Positions 12,212-22,592 of a stretch of 64,000 nucleotides of DNA are shown one piece after another. The stretch comes from Irpex lacteus (lineage: Eukaryota; Basidiomycota; Agaricomycetes; Polyporales; Irpicaceae). The notes beneath the pieces were generated by a model. That model saw only the letters and a list, made by a program, of their open reading frames with translations, did not search any database and was not told the DNA's origin. Both the position numbers and the translations under genes were made by a program. Within the stretch, counting starts at the first letter, position 1; each line of letters starts with the position of its first letter. The stretch is taken from assembly GCA_001986395.2 (NCBI GenBank), contig MQVO02000027.1:186001-250000 (forward strand), in the 5' to 3' direction.

Positions 12212-12290
12212 AATGTTCGGAACCGTCGACATCAAGCATGTCATGCTATACTGAAAACGTGCTATCTTAGTCGTCCATCGAGACCTACTC

Positions 12291-12958
12291 TCAGACATTC
12301 TTCGGGGCAGTGGACGACTGTGTCGCTTGAGCCTTATTCTGGTTCCACTGGTAAGGAGCTTGAGGCAAGAGCGCTGCTGCTACGCGGCGACCTTCCTCTG
12401 CGAGAAGATTGTAGGTTGAACACGCATTCCGCTATAACACCTGTATATAAGCAGTTTTGTGCTAGTGTAGCATTGTAATCACGTACCGTGTCCATGAACT
12501 CTGTTGTCACCCCGAGTTTGCCGAGATACTGTCGTATATTCGCAGGAGGGAGCGTTGTCCTGCTTCCTGTGCCGAATAGTAATAGTTCTACGTCGTCGAT
12601 GATGCATTGTCAAGGCACTGCACAACAAGAAGAGAAGTGTGACGCACCAGGTTTCGGCACTGTACTTTTGAACACCTCAAAATGCTCTTCGCTCCAGCCC
12701 GTCCATGGTGGGCACATTCCACAAGAAAACCTTTCCCTCCAAGAGAATACATGGACCCGGGACTATTCGCCCGTCTTCCAGATGAATGCCATTCTGCGCG
12801 ACGGACTTTACTTGAGCTGTGACGGCGTTTGCACCTGCGAGGATGTTTGTGAAATGTGTCGGAGACTCAGAGCGTGTGGATAAGGTAGTATGCAAAGGAC
12901 GTTGGCGAGCAATCGGCACCAGACGATATGATCTGCGTGCAGCAGAGCTAGCAAGCAT
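12291..12958 (-). CDS. NDUFAF3: Complex I assembly factor NDUFAF3-like (DUF498/Mth938 fold)
   Basis: This is a mitochondrial protein needed early in assembly of the complex I matrix arm. The N-terminus (MLASSAARRSYRLVPIARQR) is Arg/Ser-rich without acids, typical of a matrix presequence. The core carries FTNILAGAN, EDGRIVPGPCILLEG, VFLWNVP and, after a GTGCGT intron, LLLFGTGSRTTLPP, followed by a third exon with NACSTYNLLAEEGRRVAAAL. The FGTG and TYNLL-E-GR motifs are diagnostic of the family. It ends at 12291, tail to tail with the broken gene, about 80 bases away. Its ATG is only 101 bases from that of THOC3, so a shared promoter is likely. Confidence 0.92.
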
Positions 12959-13059
12959 GATGGTGGTTGGGTGAAGACCTCCCGGCGTGACGCGCTTATG
13001 ATGGTGGTAAACACGGTCGACCTGCTCTTTGCCTCTTACCACCACTGCTCGACGAGAAG
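12959..13059. promoter_or_regulatory. Bidirectional promoter, NDUFAF3/THOC3
   Basis: Only 101 bases separate the two divergent start codons, so the 5' leaders and core promoters of both genes must lie here or overlap coding sequence. I see no clear TATA element. Confidence 0.5.
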
Positions 13060-14568
13060 ATGTCGAACTCAAACGAAGACGAGGTACAGCCACCTCAAAA
13101 GCCTCCATCTCCGCCACCACACACAACTTTCGCCGCAAGAGGCATTCACGTATGTGCACTATTTACGCCTAACTGCAAAGACACTCATGACGCACGTAGC
13201 CACCGAATTTCTCTGCTTTCAAACCGAGAGATATCCGAATACCATCCCATCAGGGCATGACAAGTATCGCATGGAATTGCGATGGCAAACGACTGGGTGC
13301 AGTTGGCATTGACAAGGTCGTGCGGATATGGTGGCCAGACAAGAGCGTAAGTACGTCGCATACTGTTTTGTGCTCTATATTGTCGAGTTAACCTAAATTC
13401 TCTCTCGCTTCATCTGCGTAGGTGGATGTACGCTCCGCTTCTACGTACACCGGTGGACACACGGACGACGTTGACCACTTGTCGTGGAACCCCACCCATC
13501 CCGATCTATTTTGCACGTCCAGTCAGAAGGACAAAAGGATAGTATTTTGGGATGCTAGACGTGAGTACTCTGGCCGCTTAAATTGTCTTATTATCTGCTA
13601 TATAGCGTATCGATGATCATGTTCGTCCCAGAAAGTCGATATATCCAAACCCTTCATCTCAAACACTCTCCTTCACATACTGTATGGTCACCAACGGGCA
13701 AGGATCTGGTCTGCATCACAACCTCTCGCAATCTTCTTTTTGCAAAATATGGCCCAACGCCGGAAGGACCGGGACAATCTTGGCATGCCGTGGATCGCGA
13801 AGGGGTGAGACACCTGTTTCCTTATGCGTTCATTGCGAGGACGCTGATAGCTCACACTCCTTAGGTTGGTGCTGCAACTTGCGTGACGTTTAATCATATA
13901 GGAGACGGGAATGGTTGTGTCAGTACACAATGAACACCAAATACGCTTAGTGGACTTCCAGAGCCTCAACGTGTTACTATCGACGGCCGCCCATGTCGGC
14001 GGATGTGCTACTACTGCGCTAGATCCACGCGGAACGTCCGTCTCATTCGCCAATGTCGCAACTACGACTATGTACTCATAGCCTGTCTTTTCTTTTGCTT
14101 AGGTATCTAGCAACGGGTGGAAATGACTCCATCGTCAACTTATTCGATACCAATGAGTGGTTGTGTGCCCGAACGATCACAGCATGCGAGTACGTAGCAG
14201 TCCTCCGCCCACGTTCCATCCACTGTCTAACGCTTGTATATTCTTTTATTAGTCATGCTGTGAACGCACTGAGCTTCTCTCATGATGGAGAGTTCTTAGC
14301 AATTGCAAGCTCCGGAAACTATATCGACATCGTACGTACCGTTCCTCACGCCATTAAGCGCATCACTCACCGGCACTATGGGATGTCGGTATAGTGTGCA
14401 ACCGAGACAGGCATGCCTCTACATCGCGTACCCACGCTTGGACCTTCGCCGACGGTGCAATGGCATCCAAACAAACACGTCATAGCGTACTGTGGGCAGT
14501 CGAAAGTGAGGGACGGAGGACCTCCCACATCTGCTTGGATTAGCCTGTTCGGCCCTGGTGCACCTTGA
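13060..14568 (+). CDS. THOC3: THO complex subunit THOC3/Tex1, WD40 protein
   Basis: This is a beta-propeller subunit of the nuclear THO/TREX complex that couples transcription to mRNA export. After a Pro-rich N-terminus the frame passes through SHRISLLSNREISEYHP. Introns separate WD repeats with signatures such as GAVGIDKVVRIWWPDKS, HTDDVDHLSWNPTHPDLF, DKRIVFWDAR, HTVWSPTGKDLVC, VGGCATTALDPRG, YLATGGNDSIVNLFD, AVNALSFSHDGEFLAIAS and a C-terminal VQWHPNKHVIAYCG. That is about six or seven blades, as expected for THOC3, with roughly 350 residues. At least six short introns are evident. The start at 13060 opens the frame directly. The stop is at 14566-14568. Confidence 0.9.
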
Positions 14569-15241
14569 TATTCTGCCCATGTTGTTGACTACTTAACCGA
14601 CTCAGGTAGTCTCACGGAAAGCTATTGTACTGCTATACATGTCAATCCCGTAGCCAAGATCGAATTTATGCATTGTCGCTTAGAGGCTTTCGTTTGCTAC
14701 GGAGCGTACCACTAGGGAGATATATACATTACAGGAAAGAATAGGGCAGATGAGCGCAGGAAGTGCAGGCATCGAAAACCCAGCAAGATATGTATGTACT
14801 AATAACTAAGTTACGATATGCGACAAATAGGTATAAGAATATCACAGCGTGAAAACACGTAAAGTGCGAATGAGCAGGAGCACAGCAAGATAGCAAATTC
14901 CATGAGTCTAACAAAGCGTGATGTTGGATGCGATGAGGTGGATTGGTGTAGAGTCGACGGAATGGGGCATGTGTATGGGTTGAGAGGGTATCAGGACGAG
15001 AAAAGCGTATCATGAGTTTAGTTCGTTGGCCGCCATGGCACCTGCACAGCGGCGTACAAGAAGCGAAGACACCAACTTATATGGGAAAAGAATGCCAGTT
15101 GGATGACGCACTAATAGTGCCATCGCGAAAGCACAAGAAGGGGCGGAATGGATTTGGTGCCTGGTACTCATATGAAGAGAATCATCGTAGTCTTCGAGTC
15201 CCTGACCTTGATGGGTCCTTTCAACGGCGCTGGGCTCGAGA
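14569..15241. other. Converging 3' region
   Basis: This stretch lies between two convergent genes (THOC3 and the GPCR-like gene). It presumably holds both 3' UTRs. A 92-codon minus-strand open frame overlaps 15010-15288, but it starts downstream of the terminal exon and looks incidental. Confidence 0.4.
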
Positions 15242-18079
15242 CTAAAATTCCGGCGCAGAAGGCATGGACGGTAGTCTCCGAAGACCAACGAGCTTGGAGG
15301 CCTTCAGTTTCAGCTTTTGGACCCGGCGTGCTTTGGGGGCCAGTAGTCTGTGTCCCGTCTGCTGGCGCGAAAGCGGTAATGATGGCGTTGAGTTTGTGAT
15401 AAGATGCGGTCTGGTCTTCGATCCATCGGGCGTGCTCCTCGCGACTTCATCCATGCTAAGATCGAATTCGTATTGCGTGGTATCTATGATCTCGAATTCT
15501 TTCTCTAGAGATGAGGCTAGCGTGTCGAGGGAACTGAATTTGAGGTGCTCGACGCCGAGCGGAGGACCTGAGCCATTGCAAAGGCCTTTCTTCAAATGAT
15601 GCTGGTAGACACTGGCAGTCCCAGTAGAAGACATGGGCGGAGAGGATGGGCCTTCTCCGGCCTGGTAGGATTGGGCGTTACGAGTGACTGGTTCATCACC
15701 TCCGACTATGTTTCTATGTCGCTCGCTAGCCCGTTTAAGACCTCTACGCCACGAAGTGAGAGATGCGAAGCTGTCCCTCCTCAGACTTATACTAGAGTGG
15801 TCATTAACGAGAAGAAGCGTCACCACATAATGAGACCGTTCAAAGTTAATGCGACCTACCTAGGAAGATTGAATCCATACCGTGACGACCTCGTTCCCTC
15901 CTTCCTGCGCATACCGATCGATTGAGCATCTCCTTTTAGCACTAGCGGTGGTGATTGAAAGATCTCTCCAAGCTCAGAGGTAATTCTACCAGTGCATGTC
16001 TCGCCCTCGCTCTCTCTAGAAGAGCTGAACGCCCATTCGTGGTTTTGCTCAACCGTCATGCCATCTCTGGCCTTCGAATCAGGGACCACTGGCAGGGATG
16101 GCGACAGGTCATTAGTGCATGCACCAATCTGGTGGGCATAGCCGACAGGTGCAAAGGAGCACTCCGCTACCCTCATCCCAATCGCTTCTTGCACATCCGA
16201 TTCGTCCTCGGTGGTCTGGGACATTGGCAAGATAGCCGGTCGCCCAGGAGCCTGGACTAGGTTAGGACGTGATGAGACGGGTTTGCCCTCAGGGTCAACG
16301 TTTTGGATAGGTATGACCGATAACTTAGGCTGCGGATGCAACAAGCTAAGCCCACGACTTAATTTACCCACGCCTTCCATAGCATCGCCTTTCGTGATAT
16401 CTCCACTACGGCGTCCCTCAACGACGGTGATACTGCCGCTACGCTTATATGCGTGATTGAAAGTGCTAGGAAGAGAAGGCGGCTGCATGACAATGGAGGG
16501 AGGATCTGCGGGTGTATCGAAGAGACCAGAAGGAATGGGAAGAGGAGAACGGAGCAAGATATTAGCCGCAAGGAGAGGAGAGGGCACGGTAACCGAGAAG
16601 ACGAGTAGGTATTCAGCCCAGGAGGATCCGGTGAACGTCGAGCTGTGAACCGTGATGTAGTACGGCAGAGCCAGTATCTAATTTACGCCAGGTAAGTAGC
16701 CTATCTATGAAGAGCGCCAAAGCAGCTCACCATTGGAATCCATATTGTGATCATCCATCCCAACACACGGTACACTAAGACTGCTGGCACCTCATCCCCG
16801 GTTCGAGGAGACAGGCCAGCAGTCTCGATACGAGAAGCACTCTCCATACACCCGAGCCCTCCAAGTTCCTGCGGGAAGTTAATCGAATCTGTAACACTAC
16901 CCGAAGCACGATTGAGTGGCCTAGCCGACGCATGAATGAATCCGTGGCGTGAATGAGAAGTTGATGGACATGGACTACTGGTGGGCGACGTCGGGAAAGA
17001 CCACATGGGCGAGGACGACTGGCAAGCGGATGGTTCTGTCAACCAGGACGATTGTGAATCCATGCGAGGGCGAAGGGCGACGTCATGAGGGATAGTATGG
17101 TCTTCGGTCATCCCAGTGTGGTAGCAATCCGTAAAGGGAGGAGCCAAGGAAACAGACGACGAACGAGGCGTAGGTGGGGTAGAATAAGGCAGGGAGCCAG
17201 GAGATAGGGCAGTGCCCGCATGCATATGTGAACTGGTATTGGTCAATACGTAGGAGTGCGCCGTGTGACAGGTAGAGAATGAGAATGAAGAGATAGAATT
17301 GCGATGAGAGCTTGCACGCGAGGTAATCCAGGAGTCGCCATCTTTGAGTGCGTCGATATCCGCGATGTCGAAAGGCTGCTTGGGCTTTTCTGACTGAGTG
17401 TGCTTCGAAGGGTACGCATCTGGCACGTCACGAAAAGCTGCAAGGTTTCGTCTGATGATGATGAGAGTGCCTATAAGGCAGAAGAAGGCAGCACTGCTAA
17501 ACATTGCTATGAAAGCTGAATACCCCAGTAATCCCCAGAAGTAACTTCGCACTCCGGAGGCTGCCAAGGTGCTAGCTAACGCTGTCGAAACACCAATCAG
17601 CAGTAAAGTTGGTATCCAGAGCATCCAATGCAGTCTACCGAGCGAGACCGATCGACCCATGCGCACATGAAAGAGAATAAGGGCAGCTATAACAAGCAAG
17701 CACGTCTGTCGAAGGGCGATTGCCACCCATAGTCTGACCGCTGCGGCCGGGCTTGACGAGACTTGAATACCAGCTGCTCCACCGAAATACTCTGCAAGTG
17801 CTTCCCATACAAAGATAATGAGTGCAATCACATCGAGTGATGCTAACCATATGTGGCTTTTATCTGCAGGAGAGAGTGCCTTGTCATCTGGAAATCGCAA
17901 CTGATGCCACGTGTTGAGTCAGACTACGACCATCATCAGAATGTAAGACAACGTACGGAAGGGGAGTGTCGACTGAGCGGATGCGAAGGCAAGATAGGAA
18001 TAATGATACGAAGGATGACAAAAGCTGAGCACAGAAATGAGATGAGGACGAGAACAAGGGTAAGGGCAAGGGGAAGCAT
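15242..18079 (-). CDS. Seven-helix membrane protein, GPCR-like
   Basis: Four exons (18079-17957, 17900-16731, 16677-15860, 15785-15242) join in frame to exactly 884 residues, all with GT/AG ends. Seven hydrophobic segments are readable. TM1 is at the very N-terminus (LVLVLISFLCSAFVILRIII). The others centre on VIALIIFVWEAL, TCLLVIAALILF, LWIPTLLLIGVS, SAFIAMFSSAAFF, VLGWMITIWIPMILAL and AEYLLVFSVTVP. A Ser/Thr/Pro-rich loop of about 200 residues sits between TM5 and TM6, and a tail of about 400 residues follows TM7. Seven helices with a long third loop and tail fit a G-protein-coupled-receptor topology, but I see no diagnostic receptor motif. The start at 18079 was chosen because it alone splices in phase and supplies TM1. 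Confidence 0.65.
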
Positions 18080-18374
18080 GCTGCCTCATAAGATAAATCG
18101 TGTGTTTGACGTAATTTGGGAACTTGCGGATTCGTGACGAAAGTGACGGGCGTTGCGTGGGCGTAACGGGGCGTAAGATGGTCGTGCAGCAGTCGAGGTG
18201 AAGTTTTGGAACTCGACGCTGTTGAAGAGACGAAGCCGTAAGACGAGAGAGGCGGTAAAGTACTGAATTCAACCGTGGTAAATTTAAGCTCGGCCAACAT
18301 AAGTGGACCCACAACCACAAACGGCGCGATGTTTACAAAGCCACCAGTACTCATCGATATTACTCTTCTTTGAC

Positions 18375-19114
18375 CTATGCTTGAGGAACCTCCATGTCTG
18401 CTTTATCACCAACGTCAAGTGCAACAAGAACCCTTGATACCATGTTGTAAGCAGAGATCGTTACTGTGATTTCAACGATCTGCTGGTCATTGAAATGAGC
18501 CTTGACTGCCTCGAAGATAGCATGAGGAACATGAATTTTCTTGGTCACCCAATCCGCGTAGGTGAGCGCTGCGAGTTGTGCGGCGGAAAGGAGCGCATGA
18601 GGGTCGACATTCTCACTAAGAGCTGTGCTTTCGTCGCGAATGATACTGAGTTGGGCTTGTGACAACCCTGCACTTCTCGCCAGAGGTTCATGTGCGATCC
18701 TGCGGCGCAAGATGTAACCTGATGCTAGCCTCGGAGATGAGATCTGGAGATAATTTCCTCACCATTCATACGCAGCGTGATTTAAAATAGCCACTCGCAA
18801 GATCTAATTCTCGTCGTGGGTTTCAGTGTGGCCAAGTCAAAGAAGTCAGGCTGAACAAGGACTTACGAGCATCTCTCGAATATCTGCAGGAAGACTATTC
18901 TCTAGTCGCACGCTACTATACCCGGCAGCGAGCGATGGAGCATTGAGGCTTTATATATCGCAGGATTTTAGTCTGCCTGTTATTGAGGTCATCCGTCAAA
19001 TACCTACAGCACACCATCGAGTTGAATCAGTCCACCATCGCTCCGCCTCGCCCGAATCGTATCCGCTACCTCTGATGTGCCAGGCTCCGGAAATTGATAC
19101 GGCACACGAGGCAT
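18375..19114 (-). CDS. Carboxymuconolactone decarboxylase/AhpD-like family protein
   Basis: Four exons join in frame. The first is MPRVPYQFPEPGTSEVAD... to LDGV, the second carries LLNAPSLAAGYSS and LPADIREML, the third ILRVAILNHAAYEW, and the fourth HEPLARSAGLS, ALTYADWVTKKIHVP and FEAVKAHF-DQQIVEIT. This is the all-helical fold of the carboxymuconolactone decarboxylase family. The usual CxxC peroxidase pair of AhpD is missing at the YEW position, so a redox role is unlikely. Fungal members are mostly uncharacterised. The length is about 190 residues. The stop at 18375 is about 295 bases from the ATG of the GPCR-like gene, which lies downstream on the same strand. Confidence 0.85.
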
Positions 19115-22100
19115 GACCCACTTGGCTCGCGAGTATGATGGTTATGTTGGTGGACAGAACAACGACACGATTGTTACTTACCAGCAGTTCAGGGGAGGTT
19201 CCGATTTCCTCAAATCGGGTATCTTGTGGGGAAAAATGGCCTCCCTGCACGTGACAAAATATGACGGTTCCGCGGCCCGGTTACTCTCGGGTTCTTCCGC
19301 GCTGGCCATCCCTGGAGCGCTCTGCCGCGCATATCCACTCCGAGTCATGTCGCTTTCATGTCGCTCAGTGCATGTAACAAAATCTGGGTATCATGCAGCC
19401 TGTGCTGACTGCCGTGCGCGAATAATGTGAGTACCCCGGGCTAATATTTGATGTTATGTAAAGCTGGCTAGGCAATGCGAGGCCTAAGAATCATGGTAAG
19501 CATCAGCCTGCCCGGTACGCGAACTCGTGCTTACTCTCCACAATACAGTAGTCTGTTCGCTGGGACGCACAGATTGCCAGCTGAAGCTGTCTGCTATAGC
19601 TGTTGCAGTGGCACAACAATATCCCGTGTCTCTATCGACACAAAGGCGACACTTTTCTCCAGGGATGATGCGTCGCTATCGAATTAATTTAGAGAATTGG
19701 CTGCAGTATTCAGAGAGATTTCGAAGATAAGTACCACCAATGATACAGCATCCCACCGTCAACCCGATCTTTGGAAGGTCTACGCTCGTCACCAAGTCCA
19801 ACTACGTGTATCTGAGGGGCAAGCCAGGAATATCGAAACTCAGCACAACCGCTGGATCTGACGACGAAGGTGGCCAAGTGTACTGGCGACGACGTCACAC
19901 TCGCCTTCGTCAGATCGTCCACTCCCATTACCAATGGACCGTCGCACCCTGGCACCACCAACTCGCCCCTGGCAGGCGGATACTGTGCGGATCCGAAGGT
20001 TTCACCTGTAACTCAACTCCGTCGCCATACACCTTCAGTCATACACTTCGCATTGGCAACCAATAATCCAACATATAGTTTGTTATCACTTGGGTAGCTA
20101 CTCTTCTATCTCACAGTCTTCCATGACCGCCACTCTGACAACAACAATCCTGTAAGCATCCCTCTTGATGGCCACTTTGAGCATAATAATGCACTGCAAT
20201 GACGGGGAGCGAGTTCTGAGCCTGCGGTACCATACTATATCGCTACTGCTGCTAATACAACGGATTCTTGTCCTCTTTCGGTGACTCGAGCCCCCCTTCT
20301 CTGAAGCGAGATGACTTAGGCATTATAACTCCGGAGTCCGCTGGCAGGTAAGGCTTTCAACGAAATCAACGAACCAATCGCTCACCTCCGCCAGGAAGAC
20401 TCCGTCTCGATTATCGTCGATTCCTTCCGCATTTCCGCTCGCCATCTAAGCACTCTGCCATCATGATACGCGCTATCCCGACTGTCATACTCAACGCGAC
20501 GGGCTTAGCAGCGCACGGCGCACCTGTGATCACTCTACTCGCGGAAACGGCACTTTTCGGACTTTACAACTGTCTTGCACGTTGCGTCAGAGATGCCTAT
20601 CGACAATGCGCCAGAGCAGCCATTCATTTACGGGAGACGTGTCCGGAGTCTCATTAAATATAGGACACTGCGATTTCGGGGATATGGGCCGCGAGAGCCC
20701 AGAGGGATGTACTAGGTTATGTACTAGTACTTAGTATGGAATCCGAGGTGGCACGAAGCACGCCTATTACCACCTACAAATGTTACTCATTAGTATGCTA
20801 GAGTGTATTGCACATAGACCATGTCAGTAGAGTTTTGTATAGGAATACCTGTTTTTCAGCGCAATGTAGTCTCCCTGAGGCAGAGTAGACAAGTTCAACC
20901 TTCGGGGCTCAGGATCTTGTGTCTGACGAGCAACGTACTATGGGTTGTCTTTATCAGTTACCTTTGTCGCCTCACGCACGAACCCAAGCCTCCTGCGATG
21001 CGCCAGCTTTGTCTTGCCACGTCAGTACCAGGGTGGTAGGAGCCAGTAGTGAAAATCATTGTCTTCTCACGCAATAAGTTGACTACTAGACTGGGAGCCT
21101 GATGATGCTCACGATCAGTACACCAAGAGTCGAGGAAATCGGTTCAAGGCGACAGCCGCCTAAAAACAAGTTGTTTTGTGAGTAGTTAAGTTGATCACGA
21201 TAGTCAGTCGGGTTCCCACGTGCAGTGGCCGGGCTGCCGAGATCGTGCGCCGCCGACAATTCGTCCCGGACTCGGAGTTCGGGCTACTTTCTTCTGAACT
21301 CGAAGCTCGTTCTACAGTACTAGTACTAGTATCTCTCCGCTTCAGGCAAGCTTCAGCTGGCAGCTGTTCTGTCCTATGTCTATGCTGCCACTGCGCTTTC
21401 AATAACAACACAACAAAATTGACTCGTACCCGCGACGACCAGTAGGTTGGTGTTGACTATGAACCTCTCTGGACGAGCGGCATATGTCACGGTAAGTGGC
21501 CTTGAAGCATATTCAGAAAATATGTCACAGTACTCATTTCACAACTCAAAGCGTATCTATCTGCCTAGCTACCTGATTGCTATCGCAAGTGGCGACGCAA
21601 CCTCGTTTGCACTCGCCAGAGTCTGTTGTCCTAAATCCTCTTCTCTAGATCTGCACGTTGGGCCGCCATATGTCCCTCAGATTGATCTGATTTATTCCGC
21701 CAAGCCTTTCCGTCGGTATGTAAATCCAGCTACTTCTCCGGCCTAACTGATCTCATTAGCAGTCTTACGGCGAGGGCCAGTACCGACCTCGTTTGATCAC
21801 TGCTGATGTATTGGCGGTGTGGCATGGTATCCTAGACCTATCTTTCTAGGCTGGATTAGTTGTGATTCAAGGTGTACACATTGCCTCAAACTCGTATCCA
21901 TGATCTGGTGGCAGAATATGCGGTAAGCGTTTTCTTGACTGATCTGACACTTTCATGATTCACGCATCAGGTTTATCACCGAAACCATACCTGACCAAGC
22001 CCACAGTCCATAGGCCCGACTTGAGACTGTCAGGCATGTCACAGCCAACGCGATACGGATTTCAACATGCGAAGTATCGGCGCTATATAGCGATGAACTT

Positions 22101-22592
22101 CCCCTCATAAGTACCGATATGCGGTGCCTATACTTATATCGTTGGCTGGAGATAAGCAGCGCCGGAAGTTACTAGTAATTCTGTAGACAGCGGACTGTCT
22201 GCTGTTGTTCTAGAAGTACCGAGGTAAGGAGCGTTTCATGAAGACGATCTGCGGACTCAATCATCTCGTTGTCCCAGCCATCAAAATTCGCAAATCCATC
22301 AAAAATATCCGTGCGGAAGTGTGATAACGGGTAAGTGTGCTTGACCACCCCGCGTCGTGTGTTGCTGTGCAAGAACATACTGAAGCACACGACTCGCCGT
22401 GATCTGCACACTTACTGGTAACACCATTCTTCAGCTTCGTCCCTGAGCATGCTCTGCTATAAGACCATAGAGCGGCTCTCTATGTAATGGCCAAGTACGT
22501 CCTGGTGACCTCTTCCGCCTTCATTTTCTTCGTTCCTTTCGTTCCATTAGTCTCCCTCTTTTCAACGTCTTTCGTTCAAACGGTTCAGAACC
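19115..22592. other. 3.5 kb gene-poor stretch with exon-like fragments
   Basis: No gene can be named here. On the plus strand 19690-19862 gives a protein-like frame (ELAAVFREISKIS..., QPDLWKVYARHQVQLRV) preceded by an acceptor and possibly by TDCQLKLSAIAVAVAQQYP at about 19570-19630. A short open frame at 20463-20657 (64 codons) is unidentified. Segments at 21459-21995, including YGEGQYRPRLITADVLAVWHG and VYTLPQTRIHDLVAEYA, also look coding and are flanked by good splice signals. These may be diverged or decayed genes. Confidence 0.3.

Noticed and set aside
17884..18354. 156-codon minus-strand open frame starting 20 bases after the CMD-family stop
   Set aside because: It cannot be spliced in phase to the GPCR-like exon 2; the frame starting at 18079 can, and it supplies a membrane helix.
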